Source: Mesotoga infera
GTDB taxonomy: Bacteria; Thermotogota; Thermotogae; Petrotogales; Kosmotogaceae
Assembly (NCBI RefSeq): GCF_900157305.1
Contig: NZ_LS974202.1
Span: forward strand, 1,674,001-1,738,000
Direction: 5' to 3'
Length of the DNA: 64,000 nt
Shown: positions 44,285-52,164 of the stretch, piece after piece
Layout of the letters: every line of letters begins with the position of its first letter
Numbering within the stretch: the stretch's first letter is position 1
Program-made: the position numbers and the translations under genes
The notes under the pieces: model-generated
Told to the model about the DNA's origin: nothing
Database searches by the model: none
The model's input: the letters and a program-made list of their open reading frames with translations, nothing else

Positions 44285-44702
44285 AAAGTCTGCTCACGAT
44301 AATATTCGTGTTGCTGACTGCGATCACTTCGATAGCCGGTATTACCGTTGCCTACAACGATTCGACCTTCGTCTTCGATAGCGGCAATTTTCCCTCGCTG
44401 AGAGCTGTGATCCTTTTCGAAGGAATACAACCCCGTTCGCGTACAGAAATGACCGTGATTAAACCGAATACGAAGCGATTTCTCTGATCTCCGTCAAAGG
44501 ATGTGTCGGTGGTATTAGAGAAGAGAACCTGCTGAAAGTAGAGGTCGATGACGTATATTCGAAAGTCTCCCCCTTCGGCGCCATCTATGGTAAAAAGGTT
44601 CTGGGCAATCCATGGAGATTTGGGAATGCCTGCAATAGGAAGCCATTGATCGGCGAAGATGGTAAAGTTCATCTAGGATCGGCATGGAATGAACACAAAT
44701 AG
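44281..44702 (+). pseudogene. Frameshifted small secreted protein of the fused-permease operon
   Basis: ATG at 44281 overlaps the binding-protein stop (ATGA) and opens a signal peptide (MKSLLTIIFVLLTAITSIAG). The frame stops at 44487. A second frame, offset by one base, continues from about 44463 as TEYEAISLISVKGCVGG and runs to TAG ending at 44702. One missing A in TTAAACC near 44461 would join the two into about 140 residues. The start (ITVAYNDSTF...VILFEGI) resembles the extra N-terminal domain of the preceding binding protein. It could be a true pseudogene or a base error in the assembly. Confidence 0.6.
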
Positions 44703-44755
44703 TGGAAAACTCAAAATTGTTGGCTCCAAAGTATATTAGAAGGCGAAATTTTAAG

Positions 44756-44798
44756 AGATTAAGAGCGATGATTCGATAATCGCTCTTAATCTTTTTTA
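44756..44798 (+). terminator. Terminator of the fused-permease operon
   Basis: AGATTAAGAGCGAT and ATCGCTCTTAATCT form a 14-bp perfect stem around a 9-base loop, followed by a T-run. It separates this operon from the ribose-type operon. Confidence 0.88.
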
Positions 44799-44859
44799 GA
44801 CGTCTATAGAATGGACTAATTGGATTTCACAGAGAGTGGCGAGAAGTAGTATTCTCTTG

Positions 44860-44883
44860 TTAAACGATTAACTAAACGTTTAA
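44860..44883 (+). promoter_or_regulatory. LacI-type operators before lacI
   Basis: Two adjacent palindromes occur: TTAAACGATTAA (44860-44871) and TAAACGTTTA (44873-44882). The central CG and AT-rich arms are typical of LacI/GalR sites. The same core recurs before btpA, so the regulator probably represses itself and the ribose operon. Confidence 0.65.
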
Positions 44884-44904
44884 CCATGAAACGGGTGAGT
44901 ATTT

Positions 44905-45939
44905 TTGTCTAACATGAAAGATGTCGCAAAACTTGCCGGCGTCTCTATAGCGACGGTTTCCAACGTACTTTCCGGCAAAAAATATGTGAGTCCCAAATTA
45001 CGCGAGAAAGTGCTGGAGTCAATAGATAATCTTCAATACAGGCCAAGTAAGATCGCCAGGAGTCTCAAAATAAAGAAATCTTTCCTGGTGGGTCTCATGG
45101 TTCCAGACATAACAAATCCGTATTTTGCGGAAATAGCCAGGGGCGTGGAAAACGTAGCCCTAGAACACGATTATCAGATGTTCCTCTGTAACAGCGATGG
45201 AGAAAAGGCTAGAGAAGAAGAGACACTCAATTCCTTTCACAGTCATGGGGTAGATGGAGTGATAAATGTCGCTCCAAGAATGGAAGAGACTGTTCTTGCC
45301 GAGCTTTCCAACGGTATGCCCATGGTGATACTCGACCGGCACCTGTCTATTGAGAATCCACTCATAGATATCATCTATACCAACAACTTCAAGGGTTCGG
45401 CACAACTGGCAAGGCATTTTTTAGAGAACGGCCACCGCAGGTTCGCCTGCATCGCCGGTCCCAAAGAAGTGCCGACGGCCGTCAGGAGATTGCAAGGGTT
45501 TTGCAACGAACTTGAGAAGTTCGGTATAGGAAAAGAAGAGATAGCCATTTATTACGCCTCTTTCAAATATGAAGACGGCTACAATACCATGAGATTGATT
45601 ATAGAGCAAAAGCCCCGTCCCACAGCCGTTTTCGCCGGTAACGACATGATGGCCTGGGGTGCCATAGAAGCGGCGAAAGAAAGAGGGTTGAGGGTCCCTG
45701 AAGATATCGCGGTGGCCGGTTTCGATAACGTGCTTTACTCGTCGCTGGTTGTTCCCGCGATGACTACCGTAAACCAGCTGAAATTCGAAGCCGGGCAAAC
45801 TGCTATGAGACTTTTACTGGAGAAGATACAGAAAAAATCCAGACGGGAGAGCGTATTTACGAGAAAGATAGAACTAGATTCAAATCTAATAGTGAGGGAA
45901 TCGACCCTTAGCAGAAGAATACCGGAGGTGAACCAATGA
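44905..45939 (+). CDS. LacI family transcriptional regulator
   Basis: The 344-residue regulator has the LacI helix-turn-helix at its start (MKDVAKLAGVSIATVSNVLS) and hinge helix (KIARSLKIKK). A periplasmic-binding-protein-like sensor follows (FLVGLMVPDITNPYFAEIARGVE, AGNDMMAWGAIEAAKE, VAGFDNVLYSS). The sensor resembles those of RbsR-type repressors, so ribose or a related pentose is the likely ligand. TTG at 44905 was chosen because GGTGAG sits 7 bases before it; an ATG at 44914 is possible. Palindromic sites at 44860-44883 just upstream suggest self-control. It overlaps rbsD by ATGA. Confidence 0.93.
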   Translation: MSNMKDVAKLAGVSIATVSNVLSGKKYVSPKLREKVLESIDNLQYRPSKIARSLKIKKSFLVGLMVPDITNPYFAEIARGVENVALEHDYQMFLCNSDGEKAREEETLNSFHSHGVDGVINVAPRMEETVLAELSNGMPMVILDRHLSIENPLIDIIYTNNFKGSAQLARHFLENGHRRFACIAGPKEVPTAVRRLQGFCNELEKFGIGKEEIAIYYASFKYEDGYNTMRLIIEQKPRPTAVFAGNDMMAWGAIEAAKERGLRVPEDIAVAGFDNVLYSSLVVPAMTTVNQLKFEAGQTAMRLLLEKIQKKSRRESVFTRKIELDSNLIVRESTLSRRIPEVNQ

Positions 45940-46379
45940 AAACGAAAGGAATACTGCACAACGATCTTTCCAGAGAAGTTGCGAGGCTCGGTCATGGAGA
46001 CATGCTGGTAATAACCGACAGGGGCTTCCCCTTCCCCAGACATGAAAACACCGTTTGCATCGATGTATCGGTGGGCAGGAATTTACCCCGCTTCGTAGAT
46101 GTCGTGAAGGTGGTTCTGGAGGAGCTGGAGATCGAAAAGGTGATAATCGCGAACGAAACAAAGACTGTGAGCCCCCATATCTACGCCGAGCTCAAAGAAG
46201 TGATTTCGAAGGTGAAAAACAAGGGAAACGATATCGTTGAAGAAAATATCCCCCATCCGGAATTCAAGGATCTGGTGCTGAACGGGGCACTTCAAGGCAA
46301 GGAAGTTAAAGTCTTCGTCAAAACGGGTGAGTTCACACCTTACGCCAACATTATACTGGTTTCCGGAGTGGATTTCTGA
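45936..46379 (+). CDS. rbsD: D-ribose pyranase (RbsD/FucU family)
   Basis: The 147-residue product has the RbsD pattern: MKTKGILHNDLSREVARLGHGDMLVITDRGFPFP, with the conserved His20-type residue in LGHGD and Asp in ITDRGFP. The ending GEFTPYANIILVSGV also matches, with the Tyr-x-Asn motif. It interconverts ribopyranose and ribofuranose, so that the kinase gets its substrate. Known RbsD is about 139 residues. It starts in the lacI stop and lies ahead of the transport genes. The related FucU specificity is less likely given the ribokinase and Rbs-type ABC genes. Confidence 0.92.
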   Translation: MKTKGILHNDLSREVARLGHGDMLVITDRGFPFPRHENTVCIDVSVGRNLPRFVDVVKVVLEELEIEKVIIANETKTVSPHIYAELKEVISKVKNKGNDIVEENIPHPEFKDLVLNGALQGKEVKVFVKTGEFTPYANIILVSGVDF

Positions 46380-46398
46380 CCTTTCCAGTATCAGACAA

Positions 46399-46437
46399 TT
46401 GAACGTTTTGATTATCGCGGTTGTAGTTAAACGTTTA
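46399..46437 (+). promoter_or_regulatory. Promoter and LacI operator before btpA
   Basis: TTGAAC (46399-46404) and TGTAGT (46422-46427) are 17 bases apart. The palindrome TAAACGTTTA (46428-46437) follows directly, matching the operator core before lacI. Repressor binding there would block polymerase, so the transport genes would be derepressed by the sugar. Confidence 0.55.
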
Positions 46438-46484
46438 TCTGACATGTCCGTTGATTTATGTATTAGGCCGGGAGGTGGAATAGT

Positions 46485-47333
46485 ATGAGCGACAGGAAGG
46501 GAGTACTGACCGAAATCTTCAAAGTAAATAAACCAATTATTGGAATGGTCCATCTCAGACCCTTGCCAGGTTCTCCCGGCTACGATCCGTCGATCATGGG
46601 AATGAAGGAGATAACCAGAATCGCTCTCGAGGAGGCGCGGATACTTGAGGACAACGGCGTTGACGGAGTGCAGGTCGAAAACATATGGGACTTTCCTTAC
46701 CTGAAGGGAGAAAGGATCGGTCCGGAAACTGCCTCGGCCCTTGGGGTTGTTGCCGCCAGAGTTGGGGAGGCTGTCGGGATTCCCGTCGGGGTGGACTGCC
46801 ATCTCAATGGGGGTAGGATAGCTCTTGCGGCGGCCATCGCTTCGGGTGCCAGATGGATAAGAGTCTTCGAATGGGTGAACGCTTACATCTCGCATGCCGG
46901 GCTCACCGAAGGAATAGGTGGGGAGTTGGCCAGGTACAGGCACTCGCTCAGGGCCGACGACATCAAATTCATGTGCGACGTCAACGTAAAGCACGGAAGC
47001 CATTTCATCGTATCCGACAGGACAATCGAAGAACAGGCGCAAGATGCAGAGTCGGAGGGAGCGGAGATTCTTATCGTCACGGGATTTGAAACCGGAAAGG
47101 CTCCAACTCCTGAAAAGGTGAAGAGGTTCTCGGAAAGTGTGAAAGTACCGGTGATAATTGGCAGCGGGCTGACGGAGGATAATGCCTCAGAACTCCTATC
47201 TTTCGCCGACGGTGCGATAGTAGGAAGTTTTTTTAAAGAGGAAAACAACTGGAAGAATCCCGTGGATGGTAAGAGAGTCGGGAGTTTCATGAAAAAGATT
47301 CGTTCTCTGAGAAGGGAGCTTTCGGATGATTGA
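46485..47333 (+). CDS. BtpA/SgcQ family TIM-barrel protein
   Basis: The 282-residue product matches the BtpA family: MVHLRPLPGSPGYD near residue 22, DNGVDGVQVENIWDFPY, PVGVDCHLNG, IRVFEWVNAYISHAG, VTGFETGKAPTPEKV and ADGAIVGSFFKEENN. The fold is a phosphate-binding TIM barrel, shared with SgcQ. BtpA was named for photosystem I assembly in cyanobacteria, but in other bacteria these genes travel with sugar transport and kinase genes. A role in a sugar-phosphate or nucleoside step is therefore likely here. RBS GGGAGGTGG precedes ATG. It overlaps rbsK by 8 bases. Confidence 0.88.
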   Translation: MSDRKGVLTEIFKVNKPIIGMVHLRPLPGSPGYDPSIMGMKEITRIALEEARILEDNGVDGVQVENIWDFPYLKGERIGPETASALGVVAARVGEAVGIPVGVDCHLNGGRIALAAAIASGARWIRVFEWVNAYISHAGLTEGIGGELARYRHSLRADDIKFMCDVNVKHGSHFIVSDRTIEEQAQDAESEGAEILIVTGFETGKAPTPEKVKRFSESVKVPVIIGSGLTEDNASELLSFADGAIVGSFFKEENNWKNPVDGKRVGSFMKKIRSLRRELSDD

Positions 47334-48270
47334 CTTCAAATTCAATGGCGAGATACTCTGCATAGGCAGTATAAACATGGATCTGGTGATGGTGATGGAC
47401 CATCTTCCCGAACCGGGCGAGACTGTGGTGACGGACAACTTCAACACCTATCCCGGAGGAAAGGGTGGAAACCAGGCAGTTACGGCCGCTGTGCAGGGTG
47501 CGAAGGTAACGATGTTTTCAAAACTGGGAGGCGACGGTTTCAGCAAGGAGTTGCTGGAGAAGATGGCTTCCAGGGGCGTCGATACATCCAGGATACTTAT
47601 GGACAGAGAAAAAACAGCCGGTATCGCAATTATACGTGTGGATAGCAAAGGCCAGAACTCGATATCCTTCACTCCCGGGAGTAATGCCTTTCTGATGCCT
47701 GGGGATATACTCGAAAACTCGGACCTCTTCGTGCCCGGCAGGATCCTGCTCCTGACAATGGAGATAAATCTTGAGAGCATATACCATGCCATAAGACTGG
47801 CGGGCCAGCATGGTATGTTCGTGATCGTCGATCCGGCACCGGCGCCTTCCAGACCTTTCCCTGCCGATATTCCGCCCCTCGTGGATGTAATCAAGCCGAA
47901 CGAGTCCGAGGCCAGAACAATAACCGGAGTCGAGATAAAAAACAAGGCCGATGCAAAAGTCGCGATAGAGAGATTGAAGAAGATGGGTTTCAAACTGCCG
48001 GTGATAACATTAGGAGATAAAGGCTTGGTAGCCTGCATCGAAGACAGAATCGTGGAGTTTCCACCCTTGAGTGTGGAATGTATCGACACGACGGCGGCAG
48101 GCGACGTGTTTTCAGGGACTCTTGCTGCCTCGCTCGCACAGGGCTGTTCGATCGAGAGGTCGCTTGAGCTTGCCAACTGTGCCGGAGCATTGAGCACTAC
48201 GATTGCGGGAGCCCAGACTTCGATACCGTCCCCTGAGAGAGTAAGGCAATTCATGGATAAGCGGATGTGA
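47326..48270 (+). CDS. rbsK: Ribokinase (PfkB family)
   Basis: The 314-residue kinase starts with ILCIGSINMDLVMVMDHLPEPGETV. It carries the PfkB signature 1 (TYPGGKGGNQAVTAAVQGA), typical of ribokinases, and signature 2 (DTTAAGDVFSGTLAASLAQG, with the anion-hole GAGD variant AAGD). It phosphorylates ribose to ribose 5-phosphate after RbsD and the ABC importer. The length matches known ribokinases (about 310). It overlaps btpA by 8 bases and rbsA by 4. Confidence 0.93.
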   Translation: MIDFKFNGEILCIGSINMDLVMVMDHLPEPGETVVTDNFNTYPGGKGGNQAVTAAVQGAKVTMFSKLGGDGFSKELLEKMASRGVDTSRILMDREKTAGIAIIRVDSKGQNSISFTPGSNAFLMPGDILENSDLFVPGRILLLTMEINLESIYHAIRLAGQHGMFVIVDPAPAPSRPFPADIPPLVDVIKPNESEARTITGVEIKNKADAKVAIERLKKMGFKLPVITLGDKGLVACIEDRIVEFPPLSVECIDTTAAGDVFSGTLAASLAQGCSIERSLELANCAGALSTTIAGAQTSIPSPERVRQFMDKRM

Positions 48271-49769
48271 TAAGGGTGGCTGGAACAGTACTTAAGCTTG
48301 AAGAGATAAATAAATCCTTTGGAGGAATCCATGCACTCAAGAACGTTCAGTTCGAACTCTTCGAGGGCGAAGTTCATGCCCTACTGGGCGAGAACGGTGC
48401 GGGAAAATCGACGCTCATAAAAATCCTGACCGGCGTCCATAGGATGGATTCTGGAAAGATCCTGATTCACGGAAAGAACATCGTGATAGAAGATCCGGTC
48501 GATGCACGCCAGAAAGGAATCGGAGCTATCTACCAGGAACTCAGCCTAATCGACAGTTTAACTGTGGCCGAGAATATCTTTCTGGGGCACGAACCGGTCG
48601 GTAATTTCTTCGGCAACCTCAAGAAGAAGGAACTTACCAGAAGGGCTCTGGAGTATCTCAACACCTTCGGCATAGAAATAGCTCCGGAAACGCCGGTATC
48701 GGACCTCGGACTGGGACAGAAGAGGATCGTGGAAATAGTGAAGGCACTCTCGATAAACGCCAACATACTTCTTCTGGACGAGCCGACAACAGGTATGAGC
48801 AAAGCCGAGATCGATACTCTTTTCTCCATAATGGACGACCTGAAGAGGAAGAAAGTCACCATGATCTATATCTCTCACTATCTGGATGAAGTCTTCAGGG
48901 TCTGCGACAGGGCAACCGTTTTGAGGGACGGTGAAAACGCCGGCGTCTTCAAAATCGGGGAGGTAGATCTCAAAACCCTGATCAGGGCCATGCTGGGCAG
49001 AACCTTGAAAGAGGAGTTCCCCAGACGAAACGGCTTTCCCGGCCGGGAGACAGTGCTTGAAGCCAGTGAGTTCCAGAGCGAAGGCATGGCCGCACCGGTT
49101 TCTTTCAAGCTTCATAGAGGCGAAATACTTGGAATCACCGGGATCATAGGTTCGGGCAAGAGCGAGCTGGCATTAGGTCTGTTCGGAGTCGATCGAAAGG
49201 TGGCGGGCGAGATAAAGGTGAAGGAGGAAAAGACGGCGATAGCATCGCCTAGCGACGCTAAAAAGCGTGGTATCTCATTTGTGCCGGAAGACAGAAAGGT
49301 TCAGGGTCTATTCTTGAGGCTACCCGTCGAGCACAATATCACTATCGCCAATCTGGCGCTCTCCATGAAGCGGGGAGTCATTTCCTACAAAAGGCGCTAC
49401 GAGATCGCCAGAGAAACGGCCGAAAAGCTTAAAGTTACACCTTTGGATGTAAAAATGCCTGTGCAGAACCTTTCCGGTGGAAATCAGCAAAAGGTGGTTA
49501 TTGGGAAGTGGCTTTGTGGAGCGACCGATATCTTCATACTCGATGAGCCGACCCGTGGAATAGATATCGGTGCGAAGACGGAAATATATTCTCTGATAAA
49601 CTCCCTGGCCGACAACGGCGCAGGAATACTGATAATGTCCTCGGAGTTCAGAGAGATGAGCGGAGTATGCGACAGGGTGCTGATAATGCGTAAAGGAAGC
49701 GTGGTTTCAGAACTTGCCGGTGAGGAACTTACAACGGAGAAAATACTTACAGTAGCGCTTGGAGGTTGA
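48267..49769 (+). CDS. rbsA: Ribose-type ABC transporter ATPase (two ATPase domains)
   Basis: The 500-residue product is a double ATPase of the RbsA/XylG/MglA type. The first Walker A is GENGAGKSTLIK (about 38-49). It has the Q-loop IYQELSLID, a degenerate first signature DLGLGQKRIVEI and Walker B LLLDEPTTGM. The second half has GSGKSELALG, a proper LSGGNQQKVVIGKWL signature and LDEPTRGIDIGAK. It powers import through RbsC. The start is GTG at 48267 or, with a slightly better ribosome spacing, GTG at 48276. Confidence 0.95.
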   Translation: MIRVAGTVLKLEEINKSFGGIHALKNVQFELFEGEVHALLGENGAGKSTLIKILTGVHRMDSGKILIHGKNIVIEDPVDARQKGIGAIYQELSLIDSLTVAENIFLGHEPVGNFFGNLKKKELTRRALEYLNTFGIEIAPETPVSDLGLGQKRIVEIVKALSINANILLLDEPTTGMSKAEIDTLFSIMDDLKRKKVTMIYISHYLDEVFRVCDRATVLRDGENAGVFKIGEVDLKTLIRAMLGRTLKEEFPRRNGFPGRETVLEASEFQSEGMAAPVSFKLHRGEILGITGIIGSGKSELALGLFGVDRKVAGEIKVKEEKTAIASPSDAKKRGISFVPEDRKVQGLFLRLPVEHNITIANLALSMKRGVISYKRRYEIARETAEKLKVTPLDVKMPVQNLSGGNQQKVVIGKWLCGATDIFILDEPTRGIDIGAKTEIYSLINSLADNGAGILIMSSEFREMSGVCDRVLIMRKGSVVSELAGEELTTEKILTVALGG

Positions 49770-50744
49770 ATGCGTATGGATAAGAAAATTGAAATCGGGG
49801 AGAGAAAGAATGTGAACTGGGCGAAGATCAAGAAACTCCTGAAAGGCGAGCTGGGATTGATACTTATACTCGTAGCCTTGATGGCAGTCTTCTCTTTCCT
49901 GTCTCCCTATTTCTTTACCTCGAAGAATCTACTGAATATCACCCGGCAGGTTTCGATAACGCTAATAGTCGCTATAGGCATGACCTTCGTGATCCTCACC
50001 GGAGAGATAGATCTCTCGGTAGGTTCGGCAGCGGCGCTTGTCGGAGTTACAACGGCAGTAGTTTTGAAAGCGTCAGGCAATCTGGGTCTGGCTATGACGG
50101 CCGGTCTCGTCATGGGGGCGGGAATTGGAATCGTTAACGGAATTCTAACAGTTTACGGCAGGGTCCAATCGTTCATCGTAACGCTCGCGATGCTGGGCGT
50201 GGCAAGAGGTACGGCCCTTGTCTGGACCGGCGGGAAACCGATCTCGAAGTTACCCGTAGATTTCGGAATCATGGGCGCTGGATACCTGGGAGTCGTTCCG
50301 GTATCATCCATCATTGCCGCCGGAATCTTCATATTGGCGTTTTTCGTTCTGAACAGAACTAAGCACGGTGTCTATATGAAATCGATAGGAGCAAACCGCG
50401 AAGCGGCTAGGCTGTCGGCCATCCCTGTCAAGCGTTACAGAGTTCTCGCCTTTGTTATATCTGGCGTGATGAGCGCTTTGGGAGGTATATTGATCACTTC
50501 CAGACTCCTCTCGGCTCAGCCCACCGCTGGCGAGGGTCTTGAACTTAACGTAATCGCTGCTGTTATTCTGGGTGGCGCTTCCCTGTCCGGGGGTATAGGA
50601 ACGGTTCTCGGTACGCTTCTGGGTACTATGGTGATCGGTGTAATTGATAACGGAATGAATCTAGTTGGCGTATCGTCGTTCTTTCAGCAGATCGTAAAAG
50701 GTGTAATTATCCTTGTTGCAGTACTGGCAAAACGCAGTGACTGA
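49770..50744 (+). CDS. rbsC: Ribose-type ABC transporter permease
   Basis: The 324-residue permease has about ten membrane segments and the RbsC/AraH pattern: AIGMTFVILTGEIDLSVGS near residue 70, YMKSIGANREAARLSAI (the coupling loop) and GGASLSGGIGTVLGTLLG near the end. It starts directly after the rbsA stop; ATG at 49770 or 49776 both fit the GGAGG site. It is 27 bases from the binding-protein gene. Confidence 0.95.
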   Translation: MRMDKKIEIGERKNVNWAKIKKLLKGELGLILILVALMAVFSFLSPYFFTSKNLLNITRQVSITLIVAIGMTFVILTGEIDLSVGSAAALVGVTTAVVLKASGNLGLAMTAGLVMGAGIGIVNGILTVYGRVQSFIVTLAMLGVARGTALVWTGGKPISKLPVDFGIMGAGYLGVVPVSSIIAAGIFILAFFVLNRTKHGVYMKSIGANREAARLSAIPVKRYRVLAFVISGVMSALGGILITSRLLSAQPTAGEGLELNVIAAVILGGASLSGGIGTVLGTLLGTMVIGVIDNGMNLVGVSSFFQQIVKGVIILVAVLAKRSD

Positions 50745-50771
50745 TCACTAGAAAAGAAAAGGAGGGGTAAC

Positions 50772-51662
50772 ATGAAGAAGGTAATTCTTTTAGTTCTGAT
50801 GGTGGGATTGTTGGCACTAACAGGCATGGCGGTAAAGACTATCGGCTTTGCCGTCTCTACCCTGGCAAATCCTTTCTTCGTAACCATGAAGGAGGGCGGG
50901 GAAGCGAAGGCCGCCGAACTCGGACTGGGCTTCGTAGTTCTGGATGCGCAGGACTCTCCGGAGAAGCAGTTCTCTCAGGTCCAGGATCTGATAATTAGAA
51001 AAGTTGATGTCCTCATAATCAACCCCGTTGATTCCGATGCAATAGTTCCGGCCGTTCTCGAGGCCAATGCGGCAGGCATACCCGTTATTACTGTCACCAG
51101 ACCGTCCAACGGTGGAGTTGTCGCACAGCACTTGGATATCGACAACAAAGAGGCTGGAATGCTGGCCGCAGTTGCAATGGCTAACGCTCTTAACGGGAAG
51201 GGAAGGGTCGCCATTCTCGAGGGAATTCCCGGCGCACCGTCGGCTGCCGATAGGCAGCAGGGATTTTTAAATGAACTCAAGAAATACCCGGATATCCAGG
51301 TTGTAGCATCCCTTACAGCGAATTACTCGAGAGAACAGGGTGCGACTGTCGCAGAGGATATCCTTCAGGGTAACCCCGTACTCAACGGCATTTACGGCCA
51401 CAACGACGAAATGGCTCTCGGTGCGGTGAGAGCTGCAATAGCGGCCGGCAGACTTTCTGAGTTGAAGATCGTGGGAATCGATGCCACCGACGATGCTCTG
51501 GCTGCAATCAAAGCCGGAGAAATGGTCGCCACAGTTCAGCAGCAGCCCGCATTACAGATGGCTATGGCCGTCGTGGCGGCACAGAGGATAATCAACGGAG
51601 CGACCGTCGAGCCTAAGGTCATAATTCCACTCAAGCTTATCACCATCGAAGAACTAAAATAA
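50772..51662 (+). CDS. rbsB: Ribose-type substrate-binding protein
   Basis: The 296-residue product has a signal peptide (MKKVILLVLMVGLLALTGMA) and the RbsB core: IGFAVSTLANPFFVTMKEG, DVLIINPVDSDAIVPAVLEA, ILEGIPGAPSAADRQQGFLN and YGHNDEMALGAVRAA, all typical of pentose-binding proteins. RBS AGGAGGGG precedes the ATG. It is the last gene of the operon and ends at a strong terminator. Ribose is the likely ligand because of the rbsD and rbsK neighbours, but other pentoses or autoinducer-2 cannot be ruled out. Confidence 0.94.
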   Translation: MKKVILLVLMVGLLALTGMAVKTIGFAVSTLANPFFVTMKEGGEAKAAELGLGFVVLDAQDSPEKQFSQVQDLIIRKVDVLIINPVDSDAIVPAVLEANAAGIPVITVTRPSNGGVVAQHLDIDNKEAGMLAAVAMANALNGKGRVAILEGIPGAPSAADRQQGFLNELKKYPDIQVVASLTANYSREQGATVAEDILQGNPVLNGIYGHNDEMALGAVRAAIAAGRLSELKIVGIDATDDALAAIKAGEMVATVQQQPALQMAMAVVAAQRIINGATVEPKVIIPLKLITIEELK

Positions 51663-51676
51663 TTCAGGGTTAACCT

Positions 51677-51708
51677 AAACGGGCGTCTTTAAGGGCGCCC
51701 GTTTTTTG
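51677..51708 (+). terminator. Terminator of the ribose-type operon
   Basis: AAACGGGCG and CGCCCGTTT form the stem, with a short loop, followed by a run of six T. It lies 15 bases after the rbsB stop. Confidence 0.9.
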
Positions 51709-51724
51709 TGTGGTGTATCAGGTT

Positions 51725-51922
51725 TTATTGTCTTTGCGCCGTCCAGTTATGGGGTCCCGAAACGTAAGTGCCGTTGTCGTAAGCGATGGCCGTTCCGTGC
51801 ATAGAATTTCTGCTGAACTTGCCGGTGAAATGAACGGTCCTTTCTCCCGAGGTGCTCGTGAAAATGAACGTTATATTGTCCGAAGAAATAGTTCCGGCCA
51901 CCGACCCTATGCTTCCAAACTT
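51725..51922 (-). pseudogene. Remnant of a small lipoprotein-type secreted gene
   Basis: The minus strand encodes FGSIGSVAGTISSDNITFIF, followed by a short strand, HFTGKFSRNSMHGTAI and a C-terminal NWTAQRQ before a stop. This looks like the repetitive beta fold found in small secreted proteins (ISGD..F.FT...G.SM.GT...W.A.R). A CDLTPVIIPPPVP stretch just upstream could be the start of a mature lipoprotein, but no hydrophobic signal or ribosome site precedes it. The 5' end therefore seems lost. The similarity is weak and judged by eye. Confidence 0.4.
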
Positions 51923-52164
51923 AAGTATGGGAACTGGAGGTGGTATTATGACAGGGGTAAGATCACACACAAAGAGATGGGAATGGCACGCCATTTTTTG
52001 CCAAGAGGCATAAGAAACGGGGAGAATCATGAAGTTTTCTAGGTCTATTTTAATCGCGAAGCTGAAATGGCATAGAAAATGAGATAGTATTATACTGAAA
52101 ATCAGCGAGGTTCAAAAATCAGAAGTAGAACACTAACTTAAGATAGGAAAAAGGGGGAAGTTCT

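Noticed and set aside
44455-44470. Programmed -1 frameshift in the small secreted gene
   Set aside because: The slippery heptamer is not in the right frame and no stimulatory structure is seen; a simple indel is more likely.
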